DNA from: a virus
DNA length: 20,675 nucleotides
Reading direction: 5' to 3' (one strand)
IMG/VR virus record: IMGVR_UViG_3300021957_000402
Coordinates: 1-20,675 of that record
Positions within the stretch are counted from its first letter, which is position 1, and each line of letters starts with the position of its first letter. Below are positions 1-7,478 of this stretch, piece after piece. A model generated the notes under the pieces. That model saw only the letters and a list, made by a program, of their open reading frames with translations. It had not been told where the DNA came from and searched no databases. The position numbers were made by a program, and so were the translations under genes.

Positions 1-3000
1 TCATCTCTTAGTGGGGATGATTTTGAAAAAGCTTCAGAAGGAGCCGCGAGAGCTTTAAAAGATATAAAAGATGTAAACTTACGAAAAACCTTTGCAGAAG
101 CAGGTACTGATATTGAAAAAATGACTGCCGCTTTGAAAAATTATGAAGATGTTAGGGTGGCGGGTAGTCAGAGGGCACAGCAAAATATTTTCACTTCAAC
201 TGCTGCGGAATTAAATACAACCCCTTTCACTCAAAGCTTTAGGAGTGTTGACAAACAATTAGAAGAAAGAGCAAAAAAATTAGAGGAAATATTAGGTTTA
301 CAAGTAGAAGAGAGCATAGACGCCACAGGTCGCCGTATATCAGTTGGTCGCGGCGGCGGGGGTGCTCGTGTGAATGAAAAAATTCTGAAAGTATCAGAAA
401 AATCTAGAGACATTATATTGCAAGAATATGATAGACTTTTTAAAGATATTTCTGGTTTAGATACGGCAACAAGGGGTATATTAGGTAGTTTATCTGAAGA
501 TACTTTAGCGAAGAGATTAGAAGAGCAAACTGGAAAAAGTTTTACAGAGGTAACTTCTATTGTAGAGACTATTAATAATCTTAGGGGAACGATTATAGGT
601 GATTATATATTCGGCAACGTTGAAAGCCTTTTAGAAGATTCTGTGTCAAAAGATTTTTCTGTGGATATAGACAAAATATTGGCTGACACAAGAGGCGCTG
701 CGACTAAAACTTTTAATAATATATTTCAAAAAATAAACAATGATTTTGATGATTTATCTAATGAAACGTTAAGAGCAATCCAGTCAACTAGTTCTACTCA
801 AAAACTAAAAAATACTATATTAGATTTTACGACTTCGTTCAATGAATCTATTTCTTCTTTTGTATCAAATAATTTACCAGATTTAGAAAAGTATCAGTAT
901 GCCAGATCTGTGGCTAAGCAAAAAGCAGATAATCAGTTAGCTAAATTAGCTCAAAGCTCCGATGATTTTGAAGAAAATCAAACAAATGAAAGAAGGAAAG
1001 CTCTAGAAAAAAATGCAGTAGATATATCAGCTTCTTTTGAAAAAAACTTATTTCAATCTCAAGCTGTTGGCGAACTTTTTAGAGACACAATATTGCCTAG
1101 ATTAAAAGAAGGCGATTATGATATTAATATAGATCAAATACAAAAACAAGCTCAAAAAGACCTTATCCTTGATTTCAATAAAGAATATTATTCTGGAATA
1201 CCAAGTCCGTTTCCACAAACAGGAATGTTTGCTAATAATAGAGTTGGAGAAAATCCAGACATTGGTTATACAGAAGATGATTATGGGGGTGTTACTAGAA
1301 GTCAAGGCCTCCGACAGGCAGAAGTAGAAAAATTAAGAATACAAAAACAATTACAAGATTTAAAAGCAATAGAAGAAGGAAGCGGTGCAGGAACTGACCT
1401 ATCACAAGAAGAAGCGAAAAAACAAGCTGCTAGATTAACTAAGAAATTAGTAGATTTAGATAGAATAACAAGTGTACTATCTTTAACGCAAAAAGAAGTA
1501 ACAAAAAACGAGATAGAGTCTTTAGTAAAAAATAAAAAAGCTGCGCAAGCTTTATTTGACCAACAAGCAAAAGACGCTAAAAAATTATTCGAACTGAATA
1601 AAGTATTTACTAAGCAAAGAATAGAAGCGGAACAAGCTCTAGCTTCTAAAAGAGCAGAAATAGATGAAAAGAATTTAGCTAGAACTAGAGCCGCTGAAAT
1701 AGCTTCTACTAGACTAGGTTTTGCTAGTAATATTGATCAAGCTAGAGGCAGGGGGCAAATAGCTTTAGCAGAAAACGCTTTAAATGACCCAAGAGCTAAT
1801 TTCGGTTTAGGTTTAAAAGAGATAACAGAAAGGAGAATTAAAGCGGAGCAAGAAATATTAGAAAAAAGAAGGTCTCTTGAAGACGCTCAATTAGATATTG
1901 AGATGAAACAATCTTTATTATCATTAAACGCTGAAATACAAAATACAAATGCTTTACATGAATTAAGTCGATCTGTATTGCAGTTAGTAGGCGTTAATTT
2001 AAGAAACGATAGGGATGTACTAAGTATAAGAGAAGGAAATTCTGGGATGGACGATGAAGCTATAAGGGAAACTTATGGTGATGAAGCTGCTAATAAATAT
2101 TTTACATCAAGAAGTATAGATAGCAGTCTTTCTGGAGATGAAATTCGTTCTTCAGCTTTAGAAAAAGAATTAGCGATTCAAAAAGAGTCTGGACAAATAG
2201 ATGAAAAAGCTCTACGGGTAGCGGCTAAAAAAGATGGTTTCAGTGCTTCCCAATTAATGATGCTAGAAGAAGAGTTTAAAAACAGAAAAGGTATTTTAGA
2301 AATAGAAAGACAGATTGAAAATATACTAAGAAACAGAAAAAATGATGCATCTAGAGAAGGCGTAGATTTAGCTGGTAATTTTAAAGCTGGTGTTGGTGCT
2401 ATGAGTTCTGAAGCTGACACTATACTTAATAATTTAGCAAGAAATGCTCCTTCTAGATTTGCTGATGGGATGGCAAATGCTTTAAATGAAGTAGCTAACG
2501 GAACTAAAGATATAGGAGATGCTTTTTCTGATATGGCAATTGATTTTGGCAGAATGCTTCAGCAAGAAGTTTTCAGGGCTTTAGCTCAAAAAGCTGTAGG
2601 TAATTTATTAAGCGGTTTTACTACTGGTCAAACTGGTGGTTCAATGAGTCAGGGAGCGATAAAAGCTCAAAATGGAATGTATATTTCAGGCGGTAGAACA
2701 GGTGACCGTAATTTAGCTTTATTAGAGGACGGTGAATACGTTTTAAATAGAAATGCTGTTAGAGGAATGGGTGGGCGTAAAGCTTTAGATAAATTAAATT
2801 TCGGAATGGCTCCTAGATTTCAAAGTGGCGGGTATAATATGTACGCTGACCAAGCTTTGAAAAACGGCGAATACGATTTCACTGGGGATTTAACGTTTAA
2901 TGGTTCAAATGCTGGAGATGTAAATCCTGATTTATACAGCGCTTACGCTTTCGAAAATAGCCCTTATTTCCAAAGACAAAAAGAAATAGCTAATGAAAAG

Positions 3001-3954
3001 CTTCAGAGAAGAATTCAAAAGAGATTTGAAAAAAAGACAAAAAGAGCGCAATTAGCTGGAGCTATAGTAAGTATGATTGGCAGCATTGCTGCAGCAAGCG
3101 CTGAAAGCTCAATAAGTAAAACTACTAACATTGGAGCTCTTGCTAAATCTGCGGGAAGCAGTCTTAAATCTACGACTGAGGCAGGTCAAGCCGCTTTAAA
3201 CGATGCCCGTCAAAGAGGTAATTTCGCTTTGGGTAGCTATATACGAAGAAATTCTAGTTCTCTTACATTAAATGGCCAAACTATAGATAAATTAGGCGCA
3301 GATCAAATGGTTTCTGATTTACGTTCGAATGTTTTTGATTATGATTCAGCTGTGAATGTTGAAAACATGATCTCATCAGATAAATTTCAAAGAAAAATGG
3401 CTGACCCTTTTGGTGGTGGGATGTTTAATAGGGATAGGGTAAAAATATCTTCTGTTTTTAATAATGCAGGATTTACGGCTGAAGCTTCTAATAAACCGGG
3501 GTTATTGATGAATATGTTTTCAGGGGCTAGAGGGTTTTTAAGTAAAGGTAAAAGGCAGGAAGGAGGCTTGATTAATTATAATTCAGGAGGTTTCGTTCCT
3601 CACGGTTCAAGGTTAAGCGATACAATTCCAGCTATGTTGACGGGTGGTGAATATGTAATGAATAATAAAGCTGTTGCAAAATATGGATTAGGGACGATGA
3701 ATGCTATGAATGCTGGGGGTCTTTCTACTTCTAGTACTACTAATAATTCTACTAACAATAATGCTACTAGTATTTCTGTAAGTGTTGATAGGTCTGGTAA
3801 ATCTGAATACGGCGCTCAAACTACTAGTTATAATAAAGATGATATTGTTATATCTAAAGAGATGGCACAGCAGATAAATGCTCTTGTTTTAAAAAGGGTA
3901 GTGGATGAAAAAAGATACGGTGGAGAATTGTATAAAGACCCATTAAGAACATAA
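1..3954 (+). CDS. Tail tape-measure protein, 5' end outside window
   Basis: The frame is open from base 1 without a stop, so the ATG at 121 is an internal methionine and the gene starts upstream; 1317 codons are visible. In siphophages this protein fills the tail tube, sets tail length and is ejected with the DNA. The evidence is its great length, long Lys/Glu/Ala-rich probable coiled coils (clearest around bases 1300-1950), a short hydrophobic Ala/Ile/Gly segment (about 3046-3102), and a C-terminal part with two copies of a 'GD...ALLEDGEYVLN..AV' type motif (about 2672-2790 and 3590-3700), common near tape-measure C termini. It ends in an Asn/Ser/Thr-rich linker and a 'DEKRYGGELY' segment, which recalls the 'RRPGG' ends of many tape-measure proteins. 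The family call is firm; orthology to lambda H specifically is not claimed. The stop abuts the next ATG. Confidence 0.9.
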   Translation, partial: SSLSGDDFEKASEGAARALKDIKDVNLRKTFAEAGTDIEKMTAALKNYEDVRVAGSQRAQQNIFTSTAAELNTTPFTQSFRSVDKQLEERAKKLEEILGLQVEESIDATGRRISVGRGGGGARVNEKILKVSEKSRDIILQEYDRLFKDISGLDTATRGILGSLSEDTLAKRLEEQTGKSFTEVTSIVETINNLRGTIIGDYIFGNVESLLEDSVSKDFSVDIDKILADTRGAATKTFNNIFQKINNDFDDLSNETLRAIQSTSSTQKLKNTILDFTTSFNESISSFVSNNLPDLEKYQYARSVAKQKADNQLAKLAQSSDDFEENQTNERRKALEKNAVDISASFEKNLFQSQAVGELFRDTILPRLKEGDYDINIDQIQKQAQKDLILDFNKEYYSGIPSPFPQTGMFANNRVGENPDIGYTEDDYGGVTRSQGLRQAEVEKLRIQKQLQDLKAIEEGSGAGTDLSQEEAKKQAARLTKKLVDLDRITSVLSLTQKEVTKNEIESLVKNKKAAQALFDQQAKDAKKLFELNKVFTKQRIEAEQALASKRAEIDEKNLARTRAAEIASTRLGFASNIDQARGRGQIALAENALNDPRANFGLGLKEITERRIKAEQEILEKRRSLEDAQLDIEMKQSLLSLNAEIQNTNALHELSRSVLQLVGVNLRNDRDVLSIREGNSGMDDEAIRETYGDEAANKYFTSRSIDSSLSGDEIRSSALEKELAIQKESGQIDEKALRVAAKKDGFSASQLMMLEEEFKNRKGILEIERQIENILRNRKNDASREGVDLAGNFKAGVGAMSSEADTILNNLARNAPSRFADGMANALNEVANGTKDIGDAFSDMAIDFGRMLQQEVFRALAQKAVGNLLSGFTTGQTGGSMSQGAIKAQNGMYISGGRTGDRNLALLEDGEYVLNRNAVRGMGGRKALDKLNFGMAPRFQSGGYNMYADQALKNGEYDFTGDLTFNGSNAGDVNPDLYSAYAFENSPYFQRQKEIANEKLQRRIQKRFEKKTKRAQLAGAIVSMIGSIAAASAESSISKTTNIGALAKSAGSSLKSTTEAGQAALNDARQRGNFALGSYIRRNSSSLTLNGQTIDKLGADQMVSDLRSNVFDYDSAVNVENMISSDKFQRKMADPFGGGMFNRDRVKISSVFNNAGFTAEASNKPGLLMNMFSGARGFLSKGKRQEGGLINYNSGGFVPHGSRLSDTIPAMLTGGEYVMNNKAVAKYGLGTMNAMNAGGLSTSSTTNNSTNNNATSISVSVDRSGKSEYGAQTTSYNKDDIVISKEMAQQINALVLKRVVDEKRYGGELYKDPLRT
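326..372 (+). other. GC-rich patch encoding a Gly/Arg linker in the tape measure
   Basis: In otherwise very AT-rich DNA this short stretch is rich in G and C and includes CGGCGGCGGGGG. It encodes a glycine run (residues 'GRGGGG') between helical segments, which is probably a flexible break in the coiled coil. No independent function is evident. Confidence 0.5.
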
Positions 3955-4869
3955 ATGAAAAACGCAATAACAAATTACGAAAACACTTTTTACTTTAATG
4001 GTACTGCTTTATCTGGAGTCGTAGCTGTAGATGGTTCTTATAGTGTAGATTATTCGCCGCTTAATTCTTTAGGTAAAGGGTTTTTAAAGCAAGTCATGTC
4101 TGCTCCTCCTTCTGCTAATATGTCTGTTACTCGTTATTTAACTAATGCAGATCCAATATTAAACTTTACAGGAACTAATAAGTTTGTTGCTGAACGTTTT
4201 AATGCTGGTTTGTTTTATAAAAATAAATATTTTGCTTTTCGGGAAGGTTTTTTAAGTTCTTTAGGCGTTTCTTGTTCTGTTGGTGAGATTCCTCAGATAC
4301 AAAGCTCTTTTGATGTATACGGTGATATAGGTCCTAATTTTAACCCTTCTGGCGATAAGTATGCTGGCGCTGTGTTTGTTCCTCAAGTTAAAGATATTTT
4401 ACTAACTACTAGGGGGTCAACTACTAATAGAATAAATAATTTTAGTATTGATTACGCTTTAAGCAAGCAAGTCATTTATGGAATATCTTCTTCTGGAGAC
4501 GAATTACCTTTTGAGGTTCATAATGTAGTCCCTATAGAGGTTACAGCCAGTTTTGGTATGGAAATAGATGATTACGAAACGAAACGTGCTTTTAGTGATT
4601 TGACTTCTAATGCCTCAACAAATTTTTCTATTAGCGTAAATGGAGCTGTTTTATCTGATATAAGTTTAGATTCGGCAGATGGTGAGACTTTAGTTGATGC
4701 TGGTAGTTCTGGTGAAGCTGGTGGCGATTTCAAATCTTACGATAAAGGGGATTCGGCTTCTATATTTAATTTTACGGCTTCTGATGCTATTATAGTATCA
4801 GAGCAAGTTAGTTCTACTTCAGATGAAGTAATGAGTGTAAACTTATCATATAAAACATATTTAAACTAA
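3955..4869 (+). CDS. Beta-rich tail protein A, two-domain, paralogue of the 276-residue protein
   Basis: This 304-residue protein has alternating short hydrophobic strands and polar turns, no signal peptide and no membrane segment. Two halves look related: residues about 18-125 (from 'SGVVAVDGSYSVDYSP') and about 160-304 (from 'NNFSIDYALSK'), each with a V/S-x-D-Y strand near its start. The same plan, including a '[FW]DxYGDI/V'-like end to the first half (FDVYGDIG at 119-126), recurs in the 276-residue protein at 6647-7477. A loop at 250-258 carries 'GSSGEAGGD', nearly repeated in the 953-residue protein. Its place directly after the tape measure, with zero spacing, indicates a tail structural role. 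A tail-tube-like or distal-tail-like beta sandwich is possible but inferred only from layout. I do not recognise a named family. The ATG immediately follows the previous TAA, with no clear Shine-Dalgarno. Confidence 0.7.
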   Translation: MKNAITNYENTFYFNGTALSGVVAVDGSYSVDYSPLNSLGKGFLKQVMSAPPSANMSVTRYLTNADPILNFTGTNKFVAERFNAGLFYKNKYFAFREGFLSSLGVSCSVGEIPQIQSSFDVYGDIGPNFNPSGDKYAGAVFVPQVKDILLTTRGSTTNRINNFSIDYALSKQVIYGISSSGDELPFEVHNVVPIEVTASFGMEIDDYETKRAFSDLTSNASTNFSISVNGAVLSDISLDSADGETLVDAGSSGEAGGDFKSYDKGDSASIFNFTASDAIIVSEQVSSTSDEVMSVNLSYKTYLN

Positions 4870-4870
4870 A

Positions 4871-6646
4871 ATGGCAAAATTTACAGATTTAACACCTATA
4901 GCTGGTTCGAGCATGACTACTAGTCATGTTTTTGCTGTTTCCACAAGTGCAGACACATTTCAATTAAGCTTAGACGCTTTAGAACAGTCTTTTACTGGTT
5001 TAACAGCAAAAGGCACTAGCGGTATATCTTTTATAGGTAATACGGTTCCTAGCGGCATTACAGTAGCTGACAATGGCTTTGTGGGAATTAATGACACTAA
5101 TCCAAATTTCGTTTTAGATGTAGGAGATTATGGGGCCGTTACTCATCCAGAATTTAGGATGACAGCTTCATCTTCTTCTAGGTCTGTCAAAACTACGATT
5201 GCCGATTCTGGTGTTTACTGGCAATCAATAAAAAAAGCTTCAGATACAGATTATTACATACAAGTTTCAGAAGATGGTTCTAATTACACTGGAGCATTGA
5301 ATATAGATAAAGACGGTAATATAGGAATTTTTGATGGTGGTGATGATTTAACGAATAAGTTTTACGTTTCAGGTGGAGATGTTAAATTTCAAAGTGGGGT
5401 TTCTGGCATGGTTTTTGATCCGGGTGATGCAGAAATAAAAACTTCAGTAGCTGGTGATATTTTATGTTTAAATAGAAGTAATTCTGATGATATTGTTTTA
5501 GGCAACGGTTCTTTATATGTCTCTAATAATTCTTCTAATTCAAAAGTGGGAGTTAACACGGATTCTCCTAGTTATTCCTTAGAAGTTGAAGGTATAAACA
5601 CTATTTTTAGTATAACAAATCCTTCTACCTCACGCAGTAGAATGAAAATAGCTAATAATTCGTCCACTAGTTATATAAGCGTTGAATCAACAAAATTGCT
5701 TATAGGGCCAAATCCTACTTTAAGTAGTAATAATTTAGTTTACGATTTGTCTTCTAAAAAATTAGGTGTAGGGTCTATTTCTCCAGATAACAAGCTTCAT
5801 GTTTACAGCATTACTGATGATAGAGTTTCAAAATTTGAAGGTAAAAGTTCGAGCTCTTCTGAAGTTTTTCAAGTAAATAATTTTAACAATGATGAAGTTT
5901 CTTATACTGGCCCTCGCCATACAGTATACACATTTGGTAGGTCGGTAGGCACTGGGCCTAGTTTCACGAATAATCAATCTAAATGGGGCATAGGGTTGTT
6001 CGATGATGGGATTGGGGTTGATTATGATGATGTTTTTGTTTTTAGAGTAGATGCGGACACCTCTTCAAATTCGTCTATAAAAGCTGAATTAGACCGTGAC
6101 GGAAATTTTAATATTCAGGGTTCTTATACAACTAGCAATTCTTATTCAAAAGGTAAATTTGTACAAAATTATCATTCACGATGTATTTCTAGCGATATAT
6201 ATATAAACCCTTTTAGTGAAAGCTCTGCTACTACTGCTAATGTGAGTAGCAGTACAGAAAATCCTTTCACTATAGCTCCTTTTGCTGGGGAAATTAAAAA
6301 AATAAAAATTATAACAGCAGATGTTTCTTTAACTCACTTTACTAATGGTGCAAGATTTGAAATTTCAATTGTAAACCCTTCTTCTGGTGGTGAAAATGAA
6401 CAGCTCACTTCTTTTACTTCTGCAGCCTCTTCTGCTCCAACTTCGCTGCCTTCAAATGGTGTTGTTGCTCAGTTTGGATTGCAAGGGGTTAGCTCTGCTG
6501 GAACTGTGTATAGTTTTGAAAGCTTTTCTGGTAGTGCAACTTTTACTGAGGGGCAATTAGTTCAGTATAGAATTTGTCAAGCAAATGGTTCAGCAACGGA
6601 TATCAATAGCACAATAATGTCAACAGTTTCCTTTACCGTAGATTAA
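4871..6646 (+). CDS. Fibre-like virion protein with repeated VGI/VGV-P-LxV motifs
   Basis: This 591-residue protein starts 'MAKFTDLTPIAGSS', an opening typical of phage appendage proteins. It carries three copies of a motif common in phage and bacterial fibres: residues 70-84 (VGINDTNPNFVLDV), 226-240 (VGVNTDSPSYSLEVE) and 298-311 (LGVGSISPDNKLHV). Between them are Ser/Asn/Asp-rich strand-turn stretches that fit a trimeric beta-structured shaft. The C-terminal part, about 440-591, has a different composition (NPF..., FTIAPFAGEIKKI) and looks like a separate compact beta domain, possibly a fibre head. No enzyme motif or chaperone domain is evident. It lies between two paralogous beta-rich proteins, one base after the previous stop in the string TAAAATG. 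It may be a side fibre or a tip decoration; the role is inferred from motifs and context. Confidence 0.72.
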   Translation: MAKFTDLTPIAGSSMTTSHVFAVSTSADTFQLSLDALEQSFTGLTAKGTSGISFIGNTVPSGITVADNGFVGINDTNPNFVLDVGDYGAVTHPEFRMTASSSSRSVKTTIADSGVYWQSIKKASDTDYYIQVSEDGSNYTGALNIDKDGNIGIFDGGDDLTNKFYVSGGDVKFQSGVSGMVFDPGDAEIKTSVAGDILCLNRSNSDDIVLGNGSLYVSNNSSNSKVGVNTDSPSYSLEVEGINTIFSITNPSTSRSRMKIANNSSTSYISVESTKLLIGPNPTLSSNNLVYDLSSKKLGVGSISPDNKLHVYSITDDRVSKFEGKSSSSSEVFQVNNFNNDEVSYTGPRHTVYTFGRSVGTGPSFTNNQSKWGIGLFDDGIGVDYDDVFVFRVDADTSSNSSIKAELDRDGNFNIQGSYTTSNSYSKGKFVQNYHSRCISSDIYINPFSESSATTANVSSSTENPFTIAPFAGEIKKIKIITADVSLTHFTNGARFEISIVNPSSGGENEQLTSFTSAASSAPTSLPSNGVVAQFGLQGVSSAGTVYSFESFSGSATFTEGQLVQYRICQANGSATDINSTIMSTVSFTVD

Positions 6647-7477
6647 ATGTCTAAATTTTTAAACTATAGAGGCGTAGATTTTCAATTGGAAAATGAAGAT
6701 TTCTATGCTACAAATGTAAGTCTTAGTGCTCAAGCTTCAGTTGATCCTGTTATCTTGAGTGATGGATCTTTATTGAGTTACGCTCCTTCCTCTGCTGTTG
6801 TAGGAAGTTTGAGTTGTGATTTTTATTTAACAACTGCTTTGCCTTCTTATTTAAATATAACAGGTACTCATGACACCCCTATTAAAGCTAAATTTGCTAA
6901 TGTAGAGATAGCTGAAGTTTATCCTAAAAATATTTCTTTTAGTGTAGAGCCTTTTCAACCTGTATTGATTTCAGCAGAGTTTGATTGGTATGGTGATGTT
7001 AAAGTTGAAAATTTTGAAGAACAAGATATAAATCAAGTAAAGCAAAAGCAAGTGCCTAATTATATAGCTCATTCTTATAAAAGTCATTTAAGTTCACGAA
7101 ATATATTTAATTCAGATTCCAGTGGGTCAACTGGGCCTAGTGGTCCTCAAGGTAGTATTGTTTCTTTTTCATATCGTTCAAGTTGTGATAGACCTACATT
7201 TTTTAATGTAGATGAAGTTGTTCCTTTTAGAGTAGGTAAACTAAATAAACAGTGTGAAGTAGATTTAAGTGCAAACAATTTAGGAAAATTAATATCTGTC
7301 AATGGTAAGAATGCTTCTAGTGTTATATATTTAAAAGATTTTTACGGAACGTCTTTATCTTCTTTTTCAATAGACGGAGTATTATCTAATCAAAATTACA
7401 ATATTTCTGAGGGTCAGTATTTGCTGACAGAGGCTTCAATTAGACAAACAATTACAGAAACAAAAACGTTGATCTAA
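6647..7477 (+). CDS. Beta-rich tail protein B, two-domain, paralogue of the 304-residue protein
   Basis: This 276-residue protein follows the same two-part plan as the protein at 3955-4869. The first domain (about 8-118) runs from 'FQLENEDFYATNVSLSAQ' to 'EFDWYGDV', which matches 'SFDVYGDI' of the paralogue; the second (about 169-270) starts with 'IVSFSYRSSCDRP'. The domains are joined by a charged, Gln/Lys-rich linker (121-150) and a short collagen-like tract 'GSTGPSGPQG' (160-169). The shared phrase 'V(V/D)PxxV' near 'NVDEVVPFRV' and 'EVHNVVPIEV' supports common descent of the second domains. No signal peptide or membrane segment is seen. Its position between a fibre-like gene and the M-type gene makes a tail structural role likely. 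The exact function is unknown. The ATG abuts the previous TAA and no Shine-Dalgarno is visible. Confidence 0.7.
   Translation: MSKFLNYRGVDFQLENEDFYATNVSLSAQASVDPVILSDGSLLSYAPSSAVVGSLSCDFYLTTALPSYLNITGTHDTPIKAKFANVEIAEVYPKNISFSVEPFQPVLISAEFDWYGDVKVENFEEQDINQVKQKQVPNYIAHSYKSHLSSRNIFNSDSSGSTGPSGPQGSIVSFSYRSSCDRPTFFNVDEVVPFRVGKLNKQCEVDLSANNLGKLISVNGKNASSVIYLKDFYGTSLSSFSIDGVLSNQNYNISEGQYLLTEASIRQTITETKTLI
7121..7156 (+). other. Collagen-like Gly-X-Y tract in tail protein B
   Basis: These bases encode a short run with glycine every third residue (GSTGPSGPQGS). A very similar tract (GPTGPSGPS) opens the fibre gene at 18596. It is a probable flexible or short triple-helical linker between the two beta domains. 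Confidence 0.6.
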
Positions 7478-7478
7478 A

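Noticed and set aside
121-123. ATG at 121 as the tape-measure start
   Set aside because: The same frame is open back to base 1 with protein-like sequence (GDDFEKASEGAARALKDIKD), and no ribosome-binding sequence precedes 121.
231-2420. Minus-strand open frames at 231-413, 1102-1305 and 2178-2420
   Set aside because: They lie wholly inside the tape-measure gene, are short, have no recognisable protein features, and follow from AT-rich codon use on the other strand.
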